Assembly: GCF_004348345.1 (NCBI RefSeq)
Contig: NZ_SMJZ01000049.1
Span: 1-46,317 of the forward strand
Length of the DNA stretch: 46,317 nt
Source of the DNA: Nonomuraea longispora
Lineage (GTDB): Bacteria; Actinomycetota; Actinomycetes; Streptosporangiales; Streptosporangiaceae
Reading direction: 5' to 3'
In this document: piece by piece, positions 1-8,597 of the stretch
Layout: every line of letters begins with the position of its first letter
Position numbering within the stretch: position 1 is the stretch's first letter
Notes under the pieces: generated by a model
Seen by the model: only the letters and a program-made list of their open reading frames with translations
What the model was told of the DNA's origin: nothing
Databases searched by the model: none
Position numbers and translations under genes: made by a program

Positions 1-7
1 CGCTCAT
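1..7 (-). CDS. Start codon of the next operon gene (runs off left edge)
   Basis: On the minus strand an ATG at 7-5 overlaps the TGA stop (6-4) of the DUF4129 gene as ATGA. This is the usual junction of co-translated actinobacterial genes. In related operons the next gene is often a DUF4350 protein followed by MoxR and DUF58 genes; that identity is inference, since only the start codon lies in the window. Confidence 0.4.
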
Positions 8-669
8 GAGGCGCCTCCGACGCCCGTCCACGGTCCCGCGCCGGGCGCGACGGCCGTCTGGGAGGCGATGGGCACCGGGCGGGCCTGGCTGACGCGGTCG
101 TCAAGACCGGCCATCCGCGTGTAGGCCTCGCGCGTGCCCGGCACGCCGCCGTAGGTGACGTCGTCGAACGAGCGGGCCGCCATGGCCAGCTCGTCCGCGA
201 GGTCCGGCAGGGAGACGGCGGCCTCGGCGGCCAGCTCGTCGGCCGTGCGCCCGGGCATGCCGTCGACGAGCGCGCGCTCCTCCAGGTCGCGGGCGATGGC
301 CCGGAGGCGTTCCTGGAGGGCGGGGGCCCACTGCTCCTCGGCGGCCAGCCGTTCCGCCGCCTGCCGGTGCTCGGCCGCGCTCATCGTCCGCCGGCCGAAC
401 AGCGCGCCCACCGCCGGCGCGTTCCTGCGAGCGGACCTGCGCAGCTGCCACGAGATCAGCACGATCACCCCGAGAATGATCAGTACGATCACCACGGACG
501 CGATGACGCCGCCGGCCGGGCCGCCGCCCACGGTGGCGTCGACCAGGTCGCCGAGGAACTGCATGACCCATCGGTAGACCCGGTCTGGCAGCGACTCCGT
601 CTCGTAGGCGGGGTCGAGCAGCTCGCGCGCGGCCTGCCGCGCCGCCTCCTCCCTGTCGATCGGGCTCAC
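4..669 (-). CDS. DUF4129 domain membrane protein
   Basis: Protein of about 221 residues with a single hydrophobic segment (near residues 55-77, VIVLIILGVIVLI) followed by a basic stretch and a soluble helical C-terminal domain of the DUF4129 type. The family is associated with MoxR/DUF58 operons and has no settled function. I chose GTG at 669 rather than the upstream ATG at 696, because the GTG forms a 4-base GTGA overlap with the stop of the preceding gene (TGA 668-666), whereas the ATG would overlap that gene by 31 bases. The two genes are therefore probably translationally coupled. The C-terminus is complete, with its TGA at 6-4. Confidence 0.75.
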   Translation of the reverse strand: MSPIDREEAARQAARELLDPAYETESLPDRVYRWVMQFLGDLVDATVGGGPAGGVIASVVIVLIILGVIVLISWQLRRSARRNAPAVGALFGRRTMSAAEHRQAAERLAAEEQWAPALQERLRAIARDLEERALVDGMPGRTADELAAEAAVSLPDLADELAMAARSFDDVTYGGVPGTREAYTRMAGLDDRVSQARPVPIASQTAVAPGAGPWTGVGGAS

Positions 670-1928
670 GATCTGGCGGAGTTGGACGGGTGCCACAGCT
701 CGTCGGCGGAGGCGTGCACCCAGCCCTGGCGCTGCTGCTCGATGGCCGCGGTCTGCAGGACGAGGTCGAACGCCTCACTGCGCATGCGGCGGTCGGCGTA
801 GAGGAGACCGGCGACCCCGGCCTCGAACGGATAGGCGAACATGGCGCTCAGCGTGCCGCCGACGGCGATCAGCACGGCCGACACGGCCGTCGTCGCCGCC
901 GAGCCCGCGCCGAACATGCCGAAGAGCGTGCCCGCGATCGTGAACGGCACCGACAGGATGCCCGCCACGAGCCCCACCAGCAGCGAGGTGAGCAGCAGGA
1001 TGCCGAACACCCGCCAGAAGTCTCCGGTCACCAGGTGCCACGAGCGGCGCATGGCGTCGAGAGGGCTGCGCCCCTCGAGGACCACGGCGGGCGAGGCGAA
1101 CGCGAAGCGGGTCCTGATGAACAGGTAGTAGGCGATGTAGACGATGATGAACAGGATGCTCATCACGGCCAGCCAGCCGATGTCGCCGGCGGAGGCGTTG
1201 AGCGAGAAGACCACGACGAGCATGACGAACACGAGCGCGGGCACCAGCATGAACGCGGCCATCAGCCCCACCACGCCGAACAACGCCGGCATCCGGCCCT
1301 TGACCAGTTGCCAGGACTCCCCGGCGGTGAGCTTGCCGCCGAAGACCGCCCGGCCGAGTATGCGGGTCAGCACGCCGGTCAGCAGGGTGACCGCGACGAA
1401 CTGGATGGCGTAGGAGATCAGGGTGCCGCCGTACTGGGAGGCGAAGCCGTACAGGCCGGTGAGCTCGGCCTGTGCGGTGCTCACGTTGGCGGGATCGGCG
1501 AGCGCGCCACCCACCGAGTTGAGCAGGAAGGCCTGCCCCACCGCGAGCGGCACCGACGCGAGCAGTGCGGCGATGGCCGACAGGCCGAGCACGGCCTTCG
1601 GGTTGGACCTGATGAGTTTGATCGTGCCGTCGAGCAGATCGCCGAGTTGCAGGGGACGCAGCGGGATGATGCCGGGCCGCAGCGCGGGCGGTGGCGGCAT
1701 GGCGCCGTAGACGGGCTGGGGATGCTGATGGGGCGGATATGGTGGCTGGGGCCCCGGCCCGTAAGGCCGCTGTGGTGGTGGTTGCTCCCCGTGGGGAGCG
1801 CCGTGCGGAGACTGCTGGTGCGAACCCGGCGCGGTCCACGGGGAGGCCGGCGGGGCGCTGTAGGGCGGGGGCTGCTCGGCCGACCAGCCTGATGGCGTCT
1901 CGGGCGTGGGACCGTGACCGTCTGACAT
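666..1928 (-). CDS. Multi-pass membrane protein with GDPD membrane domain
   Basis: Protein of 420 residues. The first ~85 residues are a Pro/Gln/Tyr-rich low-complexity cytoplasmic tail, followed by a six-helix-like region resembling the membrane domain found in some glycerophosphoryl diester phosphodiesterases. It contains the typical 'P-L-D-A-M-R-R-S-W-x-L-V' amphipathic segment. No phosphodiesterase catalytic domain is present, so it should not be called an enzyme. The ATG at 1928 starts the Pro-rich tail; the frame is open further upstream but carries no family-like sequence. It is divergent from mtrA and is the first gene of a minus-strand operon with the DUF4129 gene. Function is unknown. 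Confidence 0.75.
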   Translation of the reverse strand: MSDGHGPTPETPSGWSAEQPPPYSAPPASPWTAPGSHQQSPHGAPHGEQPPPQRPYGPGPQPPYPPHQHPQPVYGAMPPPPALRPGIIPLRPLQLGDLLDGTIKLIRSNPKAVLGLSAIAALLASVPLAVGQAFLLNSVGGALADPANVSTAQAELTGLYGFASQYGGTLISYAIQFVAVTLLTGVLTRILGRAVFGGKLTAGESWQLVKGRMPALFGVVGLMAAFMLVPALVFVMLVVVFSLNASAGDIGWLAVMSILFIIVYIAYYLFIRTRFAFASPAVVLEGRSPLDAMRRSWHLVTGDFWRVFGILLLTSLLVGLVAGILSVPFTIAGTLFGMFGAGSAATTAVSAVLIAVGGTLSAMFAYPFEAGVAGLLYADRRMRSEAFDLVLQTAAIEQQRQGWVHASADELWHPSNSARS

Positions 1929-2208
1929 ATCCCCAATCCTGGCATGCTGGGCGGGAACTTGGTGTCGCTGAGTGCAGCCGGGCCCGTCCAGAGCCTCGGC
2001 TCGGCCGCATTCTTCGGCGAATCCGGCCTGTGTTCGCGTCCAGGGATGGCAGAAAGTTGCTCTGTTACCGCAGACTGAGATTGCGATCGCGGGGGCGGAC
2101 CGAAAATTCGCCTTTTGCGGGGCTTGAGTCACACTCATGAGCCCACCAAGGGTAACCTTCAGCGATCGTGCGGGTATGTCCCACAATGCGTAGAACGAAT
2201 GAGGGGCC
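1929..2208. promoter_or_regulatory. Divergent intergenic region upstream of mtrA
   Basis: This 280-base gap carries promoters for both directions. It contains GGTAACC at about 2150 and GTTACC at about 2078, the latter being GGTAAC on the other strand. GTAAC-type motifs have been reported for MtrA sites, so autoregulation is possible. A plausible -10 (TATGTC near 2175) lies about 35 bases before the mtrA ATG. None of these is strong enough to call precisely. Confidence 0.3.
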
Positions 2209-2886
2209 ATGAAAGGTCGCGTGCTGGTCGTCGATGACGACGCCGCTCTCGCCGAGATGCTGGGGATCGTGTTGCGGGGGGAGGGTTTCGAGCCGTCATT
2301 TGTCTCCGACGGTGACAAAGCCCTTGACGCTTTCCGGGATACACGCCCCGACCTGGTGCTGCTCGACCTGATGCTGCCGGGGGCCGACGGCATCGACGTC
2401 GCGCGCAGGATCAGGGCGGAGTCGGGCGTTCCGATCGTCATGCTCACGGCCAAGAGCGACACGATCGACGTCGTGCTGGGCCTGGAGTCCGGCGCCGACG
2501 ACTACATCGTCAAGCCGTTCAAGCCGAAGGAGCTGGTGGCCAGGGTGCGGGCGCGCCTGCGCCGCACCGACGAGCCGACCCCCGAGATCCTGCAGATCGG
2601 CGACATCACCATCGACGTGGCCGGACACTCAGTCAAGCGCGGCGAGGAGACCATCAACCTCACGCCGCTCGAGTTCGACCTGCTCGTGGCGCTCGCCCGC
2701 AAGCCGCGCCAGGTGTTCACCCGAGAGGTCCTGCTCGAGCAGGTGTGGGGCTACCGTCACGCGGCCGACACACGGCTGGTCAACGTGCACGTCCAGCGGC
2801 TCAGGGCCAAGATCGAGAAGGACCCCGAGCACCCCGAGATCGTGGTGACCGTCCGCGGCGTGGGTTACAAAGCCGGCCCCGCCTAG
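2209..2886 (+). CDS. mtrA: Response regulator MtrA
   Basis: OmpR/PhoB-family response regulator of 225 residues. Receiver domain: acidic pocket D9-D11, phospho-acceptor D53 in LLDLMLPG, conserved K102 in IVKPF. C-terminal winged helix from about residue 130, with the recognition region RLVNVHVQRLRAKIE. It acts with the sensor MtrB to control cell-wall, division and development genes in actinobacteria. It is followed 18 bases later by mtrB and then lpqB, the diagnostic operon order. The sequence shows no missing functional residue. Confidence 0.97.
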   Translation: MKGRVLVVDDDAALAEMLGIVLRGEGFEPSFVSDGDKALDAFRDTRPDLVLLDLMLPGADGIDVARRIRAESGVPIVMLTAKSDTIDVVLGLESGADDYIVKPFKPKELVARVRARLRRTDEPTPEILQIGDITIDVAGHSVKRGEETINLTPLEFDLLVALARKPRQVFTREVLLEQVWGYRHAADTRLVNVHVQRLRAKIEKDPEHPEIVVTVRGVGYKAGPA

Positions 2887-2904
2887 CCTCCGCCCAGCCC
2901 TGCC

Positions 2905-4653
2905 ATGCCCCCGACCAGAAAGACGAGAACACGCAGGCGTACGCTCCGCCAGATCCTCGGCGGAGTTCGCCGGCGGGTCCGTCGTGCGGCGGGCAGGGCG
3001 CGCAGCATATGGCGGCGCTCGCTGCAGCTCCAGGTCGTCACCAGCACGCTCGTCATCTCCGTGATCGTGGTGGTGGTGCTCGGCACGTTCCTGTTCGGCC
3101 AGATCAACAAGTCGGTGGTCGACAGCAGCCAGCAGTCCTCCATCAGCGAGGCGTTCGCCGACCGCCTGCAGATCGCCGACGCGCTCGCCCCCGACACCGA
3201 CGAGCAGACCAAGACCGCCGACAGCTCCAAGACCGGCTCGGTCAACCCGCTGGACGAGGTCATGGACACCGTCACCGGGTCGGGCGAGGACGGCTCCAGG
3301 AAGCGCTACGACGTGCTGATCCTCAACCAGACCACCCCGGGCCAGTCACGGGCGTCCGGCAGCGTCGTACGGGGCAGCGTGCCCCCGAACCTCCGGGCGC
3401 ACCTGCTCCGCTACTTGCGCAACCGCGAATACAGCAAGCCCGTCGGCAACGTCCATGAGATCAAGTTCCCCGGCGAGAGCCAGCCCCGGCTCACCTTCGT
3501 GGTCGGCGGCGTCGTGCACGTGCCCGCCACCGGACAGAACTACGAGGTCTACCACTTCTTCCCCTTCACCGAGGAAGAGGAGCTGCTCACCAACGTCAGG
3601 CTCGCCATCGTCGTGGTGGGCCTCGGCCTCGTGCTGCTGCTCGCCGCGATCGCCTACCTGGTCGCCCGCCAGGTCGTCTCCCCCGTACGCCTCGCGCGCC
3701 AGGCCGCCGAACGCCTGGCCGCCGGCAAGCTGGACGAACGCCTCAAGGTGCGCGGTGAGGACGACCTCGCCCGCCTGGCGAACTCGTTCAACGAGATGGC
3801 CGCCAACCTGGCGCTGAAGATCCACCAGCTGGAGGAGCTCTCGCAGGTCCAGCGGCAGTTCGTCTCCGACGTCTCCCACGAGCTGCGCACCCCGCTGACC
3901 ACCGTGCGCATGGCCGCCGACCTGCTGTACGACGCCCGCGAGGACTTCGACCCGATGGCCTCCCGCTCCGCCGAGCTCATGCAGGCGCAGCTGGAGCGGT
4001 TCGAGGCGATGCTGGCAGACCTGCTGGAGATCAGCCGCTACGACGCCGGGGCCGCCACGCTCGACCTCGACTCGGTGGACGTGCGCGACGTGGTACTGCG
4101 GGCCATCGGCGACTCCGAGGCGCTGGCCGAGCGCCACTCCACCCGCTTCGAGCTGCGGCTGCCCAACGAGCCGTGCATGGCCGAGATCGACAACCGCAGG
4201 GTCGAGCGCATCCTGCGCAACCTGCTGTTCAACGCGATCGAGCACGGCGAGGGCAGGGACGTCGTGGTCACCGTGGGCGCCGACAGGGACGCCGTGGCCG
4301 TCGCCGTACGCGACCACGGGATCGGCCTGAAGGGCGGCGAGGACACGCTCGTGTTCGACCGGTTCTGGCGGGCCGACCCCTCGCGGGCGCGCACCATCGG
4401 CGGCACGGGGCTCGGTCTCGCGATCTCCCGCGAGGACGCCACGCTGCACGGCGGCTGGCTCCAGGCCTGGGGGCAGCCGGGCGAAGGCTCCCAGTTCAGG
4501 CTGACGCTGCCGAGGTCGGCCGGCGCCGATCTGAAGGGCTCGCCGTTGTCGCTGGTGCCGCCGGAGATCGAGATGCGGCGTACGTGGCGCGGCGCCATGA
4601 CGCCCGTCCTGCTGCCCGTCTCCGCGGACGGAGCCGGTCATGACGAGGACTAG
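2905..4653 (+). CDS. mtrB: Sensor histidine kinase MtrB
   Basis: Membrane sensor kinase of 582 residues. A basic N-terminus is followed by TM1 (about 41-64), an extracytoplasmic sensor region, TM2 (about 232-254), HAMP (about 255-308), and HisKA with the phospho-accepting H325 in VSHELRTPLT. The HATPase domain has N-box NLLFNAIEHG and G-box GGTGLGLAIS. It phosphorylates MtrA. The end overlaps the start of lpqB by 14 bases, indicating coupled translation. The length fits the family. Confidence 0.96.
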   Translation: MPPTRKTRTRRRTLRQILGGVRRRVRRAAGRARSIWRRSLQLQVVTSTLVISVIVVVVLGTFLFGQINKSVVDSSQQSSISEAFADRLQIADALAPDTDEQTKTADSSKTGSVNPLDEVMDTVTGSGEDGSRKRYDVLILNQTTPGQSRASGSVVRGSVPPNLRAHLLRYLRNREYSKPVGNVHEIKFPGESQPRLTFVVGGVVHVPATGQNYEVYHFFPFTEEEELLTNVRLAIVVVGLGLVLLLAAIAYLVARQVVSPVRLARQAAERLAAGKLDERLKVRGEDDLARLANSFNEMAANLALKIHQLEELSQVQRQFVSDVSHELRTPLTTVRMAADLLYDAREDFDPMASRSAELMQAQLERFEAMLADLLEISRYDAGAATLDLDSVDVRDVVLRAIGDSEALAERHSTRFELRLPNEPCMAEIDNRRVERILRNLLFNAIEHGEGRDVVVTVGADRDAVAVAVRDHGIGLKGGEDTLVFDRFWRADPSRARTIGGTGLGLAISREDATLHGGWLQAWGQPGEGSQFRLTLPRSAGADLKGSPLSLVPPEIEMRRTWRGAMTPVLLPVSADGAGHDED

Positions 4654-6376
4654 CCGGCTCGGCGCCGCGATCGCGATCGTCCTCGCCATGGTCCTCGCCG
4701 GCGCCGGTTGCACCGTGATCCCCGTGACGGGGCCGTACACGGTGGGCGACGACGGCACCGGCGGCGACCCGCTGAACAAGCCGTTCCAGCGCATGATCGC
4801 CATCCCGCCCCAGCCGAACTGGGGGCCTGAGGACACCATCAAGGGCCTGCAGGCCGCCATGGCCGCGTACGCGGACGACCCGTCGATCCTGCCGCAGTAC
4901 CTGACCCCCGAGGCGCGGGCCAAGTGGAGCCCCGCCGGGCCGGTGAAGGTGATCGAGGACGCCTTCGAGATCACCTATCCCACGCCGCGCGACGGCACCG
5001 AGACCGTGCTGCAGGTCACGCTCAAGGCTCAGTGGGTCGCCGGCATCGGGACCGACGACGCCTACGCCCCCACGGCCGGCCCGTGGGGCGGCGGAACGTT
5101 CGAGCTCGTCAAGACGCCGCAGGGCGGCTATCTCGTCAACAAGCTGCCCGCCGGGCTGCTGCTCACCAACTCCGACGTGATGCGCGCGTACCGTCCCGCC
5201 AACCTCTACTACCTCAACGCCGACATGCCGGACCGGCTGGTCGTCGACCGCGTACGCCTGCGGATGAGGCCGACGGAGAGCTTCGCCAGGACCATTCTCG
5301 AACGCCTGCTCAAGGAGCCCACCACGACCCTTCGCGGCGCGGTGACCACGAGCTTCCCCGAGGGCACGGAGATCGAGTCCATCCGGTGGAACGAGGAACG
5401 GGTGCTGGTCAACCTCTCCGGCCCGTTCGACCTGGGCGACCTGAGCGCGGAGGCCGCGATCAGGGCGCAGATCAGGCACAGCTTCGCCGACAACGACGTC
5501 GCCAAGGGGCGCACGATCGAGATCCAGGTCGACGGCGAGACGTACGCCGTCGACCGGCCCGATCCCGACGATCCCTGGCTGGACGACGGGGGCGACACCG
5601 CCTACTTCGTCGACGACGGCGCCGTGCACTTCATGGGCAGGGAAGGCCCCGCGGGCGCCGTGCCCGGCGCGGCGGGCGAGCAGCGCGCGGGCTACACCGA
5701 CTTCGCCCTGTCGAAGGAGGACACCGCCCTCATCGCCGCCAAGACCTCAACCGGCGTCTCCATGGCGAAACTCGCCCAGGAGGGGCGCTGGCAGGAGGTC
5801 ATCGCCGGCACGGAGCTCACGCCGCCGACGTTCCACCGCGACGGGTCCCTGTGGACGTACGACAACAACAACGGCGTCCTGCTGCGGTACGACCCGTCGA
5901 GCGGCGGGGGGCCCGAGCGAGTCTCCGCGCCCAAGCTGGCCGGCCTCGACGTCACCCGCCTGCGCATCGCGAGGGACGGAGTGCGCGTGTTCGTCACCAT
6001 GGGCAGGAACACCGTGCAGATCGGCGCTCTCACGCCGACCTCGAAGGGGCTCGTGCTCGGGAACTTCAGGAGCCTGACCACGACCGAGGTGGGCGACGAG
6101 ATCGTCGACGTCACGTGGAGCGACGACGAGCACCTGCTGGTCCTGATCGAGAGCAAGGCAGGGCAGATACTCAACGAGATCAACGTTGGGGACGGCGAGA
6201 CGGTCGGGGTGCCGTTGAAGGATCGGCTGACCTCGCTCGCGGCCCTGGACGACCGGGTGCTGGGAGAGGTGCGGACCGACAAGGAGACGAAGATCGTCGA
6301 GCTGAACCAGGACCGCCAGACCTGGGTGCCGAAGGTCGAGTCCAACGCCGGCAGCCCCATCTTTCCCCTGGGCTGA
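4640..6376 (+). CDS. lpqB: Lipoprotein LpqB, MtrAB accessory protein
   Basis: Protein of 578 residues with a lipoprotein signal peptide: a basic start, a hydrophobic core, and a lipobox ending at Cys24 (AGAGC; the -3 residue is Gly, a little atypical). The middle contains a GerMN-type domain (about residues 190-310) and the C-terminal half is a beta-propeller-like LpqB domain. In mycobacteria LpqB binds the extracellular part of MtrB and modulates the pathway. Position directly after mtrB, with a 14-base overlap, supports the assignment. Confidence 0.94.
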   Translation: MTRTSRLGAAIAIVLAMVLAGAGCTVIPVTGPYTVGDDGTGGDPLNKPFQRMIAIPPQPNWGPEDTIKGLQAAMAAYADDPSILPQYLTPEARAKWSPAGPVKVIEDAFEITYPTPRDGTETVLQVTLKAQWVAGIGTDDAYAPTAGPWGGGTFELVKTPQGGYLVNKLPAGLLLTNSDVMRAYRPANLYYLNADMPDRLVVDRVRLRMRPTESFARTILERLLKEPTTTLRGAVTTSFPEGTEIESIRWNEERVLVNLSGPFDLGDLSAEAAIRAQIRHSFADNDVAKGRTIEIQVDGETYAVDRPDPDDPWLDDGGDTAYFVDDGAVHFMGREGPAGAVPGAAGEQRAGYTDFALSKEDTALIAAKTSTGVSMAKLAQEGRWQEVIAGTELTPPTFHRDGSLWTYDNNNGVLLRYDPSSGGGPERVSAPKLAGLDVTRLRIARDGVRVFVTMGRNTVQIGALTPTSKGLVLGNFRSLTTTEVGDEIVDVTWSDDEHLLVLIESKAGQILNEINVGDGETVGVPLKDRLTSLAALDDRVLGEVRTDKETKIVELNQDRQTWVPKVESNAGSPIFPLG

Positions 6377-6417
6377 CCCCTTCCGTACCACGCCGGAAAC
6401 CGTCGGTGGCGGGCGGC

Positions 6418-7140
6418 ATGCTGGGCGCCGTGCTGACCGCCGTGCTGACCGCCGTGCTCGATCTGGTCCTTCCCGGCGCCTGCGCGGGCTGCGGCGTCAA
6501 GGGGGCGCGCCTCTGCGCGGGCTGCGTCTCCGGGTTGACCGCCTCGCCCGCCAGGCGCAGGCCCGACCCGGCCCCGCCAGGCCTGCCCGACTGCTGGTCG
6601 GCGGCGCCCTACTCCGGAGCGGTCAGGAGGGCGGTGGTGGCCTACAAAGAGCGGGGCGCGGTGGCGCTGGCCGGGGTGCTGGCGCAGGCGGCGGCCTTCA
6701 CCGCCGTGACGGCGATCGGGCGCACGCCGGCGCCGTGGGCACGCGGGCCGGTCGCGGTGGTCGCCGTGCCCAGCGCGCGGCGGAGCGTGCGCGGCAGGGG
6801 CCACGATCCGGTGGGGCGGCTGGCCGTGCTGGTCGCGCGCGACCTGCGGGCGTACGGCGTGCCGGCGCGCGTGTGGCCGGGGCTGGTCCAGGCGCGCGGC
6901 GTCGCCGACCAGGCGGGCCTGAGCTCCGCTGAGAGGGCCGCCAACCTCAGTGGGTCACTCCGGGTCGCCTTGCCCGCCGGAGGCCCTCCAGCGCCCGTTG
7001 CGCTGCTTGTGGACGACATCGTGACCACCGGGGCGACCCTCGCCGAAGCGGCCAGGGCGCTGCGGGCAGCCGGCGTGCAGAGCCCGCTCGCGGTCACCGT
7101 CGCCGCGACACGCCGAAGATCTTGGAAGTCGTTACGGTGA
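6418..7140 (+). CDS. ComF-like phosphoribosyltransferase
   Basis: Protein of 240 residues with an N-terminal CxxC...CxxC zinc ribbon (Cys22, 25, 33, 36) and a C-terminal phosphoribosyltransferase fold with the PRPP-binding loop VDDIVTTGAT at 198-207. This is the double-zinc-ribbon/PRTase architecture of ComF, linked to DNA uptake in competent bacteria; in actinobacteria its job is unknown. It follows lpqB by 41 bases and probably shares the operon. ATG at 6418 was chosen; GTG at 6406 is an in-frame alternative with no better ribosome site. Confidence 0.85.
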   Translation: MLGAVLTAVLTAVLDLVLPGACAGCGVKGARLCAGCVSGLTASPARRRPDPAPPGLPDCWSAAPYSGAVRRAVVAYKERGAVALAGVLAQAAAFTAVTAIGRTPAPWARGPVAVVAVPSARRSVRGRGHDPVGRLAVLVARDLRAYGVPARVWPGLVQARGVADQAGLSSAERAANLSGSLRVALPAGGPPAPVALLVDDIVTTGATLAEAARALRAAGVQSPLAVTVAATRRRSWKSLR

Positions 7141-7752
7141 CGGTCGGTAAAGAAAGATCCAATTCGCCGCTCTAACCAGAAGGTTAGATGTTCCTTTCCC
7201 GAGCGACGCGCCGGCCCAGCTCAGGGGTCAGGACGTTCGTGCCCGTAAGGGGTGCCGACCCGCGGGGGCGGGTGGCGGAATGCGCTTTCCATCCCGTCGT
7301 AAATCACGGAAAGTGATCGTTTGGCGGGCCCTTCGGCTGACATTCTCCCTGGATGCGGATAGCGTTCTGACATGGCACCCGTTCGGGTCCGTGGTTGCGC
7401 AGGGCCGGTGTTCCCGGCTCTGCTAGCCGATGCCAGCCGCAGGCAAAACGGTCCACGTAAGGCGACTCTTTGTCGACCGATCACGGTGCGGCTTAGGGGT
7501 AAGTCCTGCCTTCCCGAGGGGCCGGATGTCCCTCGCCAGAAGAGAAGGGCAGTAGTGGCGACTGAGCTGCGAGACCCTCAGCAGGCGAATGTGGGGTCGA
7601 AGACCAGGTCGGCCGGACGGGTGCCCTCCGAGCTCCCGGTGACGCCCAGTCGGAAGAGGGTAACGGTTGCAGAAAGGCAGACAGAAGACCCCGCCCGGCA
7701 CGCACGTCGTCGGGCGCTCTTGCTCAGTCGTTAGACGAAGGGGGGCTGTTGC
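7141..7752 (+). promoter_or_regulatory. Long leader/promoter region upstream of hpf
   Basis: No confident gene in these 612 bases. They hold the comF terminator hairpin, an inverted repeat ATCAC-N5-GTGAT at 7303-7317, and a sigma70-like promoter candidate at 7337-7365 (CTGACA, 17-base spacer, TAGCGT). An open frame from ATG 7372 to TAG 7734 begins exactly where transcription from that promoter would start. Its third-position bias is weak (many A/T-ending codons, CTA, TTG, AGA), so I treat it as leader sequence and do not annotate it as a gene. A GTAACG motif lies at 7660-7665. Confidence 0.35.
7171..7188 (+). terminator. Hairpin after comF-like gene
   Basis: Perfect 7-bp stem TCTAACC/GGTTAGA with AGAA loop, 31 bases after the stop codon and followed by a pyrimidine run (TGTTCCTTTCCC). 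It is AT-richer than the other hairpins here. It probably ends the mtrAB-lpqB-comF transcript. Confidence 0.5.
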
Positions 7753-8421
7753 ATGGACATCATCGTCAAGGGCCGGCACACAGGAGTGAGTGACCGGTTC
7801 CGAGACCACGTGACATCCAAGCTGGCCAGGATCGAACGTCTGGACAACAACATCATCCGAGTCGACGTGGAGGTGTCGAAGGAACGCAACCCGCGCATCG
7901 CCGACCGGCGAGAGCGCGTCGAGCTCACCATTCACTCGAAGGGGCCGGCCATCCGCGCCGAAGCGTCGGCCGACGACCGGTTCGCAGCCCTCGACCTGGC
8001 GCTCGACAAGCTGGAAGGCCGCCTCAGGCGGCTGGCCGACCGGCGCAAGGTCCACCACGGCAACCACTGCCCGCCCTCGGTCGCGAAGATCACCGCGACG
8101 CTCCCTGACGCCACCGGGCTTCCCCCGGTCACCAAGCCCTCCGTCCCCCAGCAGGCCCAGGAGCCCGACGAGGACGAGCAGGAGAAGAACGACCGGCTCT
8201 ACGACGACATCGTCCCGATCGAGATGGACGGCGACGGCCCGCTCATCGTACGGGAGAAGTTCCACAGGGCGGAGCCCATGACCATCGACCAGGCCCTCCT
8301 CGAGATGGAACTGGTCGGACACGATTTCTACCTGTTCCGCGACAAAGAGAGCGGCCAGCCGTGTGTCGTCTACAACAGACGCGGTTACAACTATGGTGTG
8401 CTGCGGCTCGTAGAGCCCTGA
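7753..8421 (+). CDS. hpf: Long-form ribosome hibernation promoting factor HPF
   Basis: Protein of 222 residues. The N-terminal S30AE/YfiA-type domain (about 1-100, beginning MDIIVKGRHTGV) binds the 30S decoding region. A charged linker leads to the C-terminal dimerisation domain (about 165-220, containing FYLFRDKESGQPCVVYNRR and an aromatic/Gly-rich end). Long-form HPF drives 100S ribosome dimers in stationary phase. A purine-rich ribosome site (AAGGGGGG) sits 7 bases before the ATG. The location between comF and the orphan regulator matches other actinobacteria. Confidence 0.93.
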   Translation: MDIIVKGRHTGVSDRFRDHVTSKLARIERLDNNIIRVDVEVSKERNPRIADRRERVELTIHSKGPAIRAEASADDRFAALDLALDKLEGRLRRLADRRKVHHGNHCPPSVAKITATLPDATGLPPVTKPSVPQQAQEPDEDEQEKNDRLYDDIVPIEMDGDGPLIVREKFHRAEPMTIDQALLEMELVGHDFYLFRDKESGQPCVVYNRRGYNYGVLRLVEP

Positions 8422-8516
8422 CAGTGCGCTGAAAGATCTTCTCGACCACCCGAGAACCGCGGCACCCGTGCCATCATGGCGGTTCAACGGCTCTGGCCCC
8501 CCGACGAGGAGGAGAC

Positions 8517-8597
8517 GTGAGCGAGCTCAGTCAGGTTCAGATGAGCGAGCGAAGCGAGGACCACACGGTCGCGAGGCTGCCCAAGGAGGCTTCGTGA
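8517..8597 (+). CDS. 26-codon leader ORF coupled to the NarL-type regulator
   Basis: GTG at 8517 follows a strong GAGGAGGAG ribosome site and opens a 26-residue frame (MSELSQVQMSERSEDHTVAR then LPKEAS). It ends with TGA at 8595-8597, overlapping the GTG start (8594) of the response regulator as GTGA. The ribosome site of the regulator (AAGGAGG) lies inside this frame. This suggests termination-reinitiation coupling. The peptide resembles no family I know; the MSERSE string recurs at actinobacterial gene starts, so it may be a dispersed motif, not a conserved peptide. Confidence 0.4.
   Translation: MSELSQVQMSERSEDHTVARLPKEAS

Noticed and set aside
690..1892. Long plus-strand frame opposite the GDPD-membrane gene
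   Set aside because: Rich in Arg/His/Gln low-complexity sequence typical of reverse-frame shadows in high-GC DNA; the minus strand has recognisable helices.
7372..7734. 120-codon frame before hpf as a gene
   Set aside because: Third-position G/C is clearly lower than in neighbours and rare codons are used; kept only as a leader observation.
8548..8562. GAGCGAGCGAAGCGAG repeat-like string as a regulatory element
   Set aside because: Similar strings are common at actinobacterial gene starts; no second copy in the window supports a specific role.
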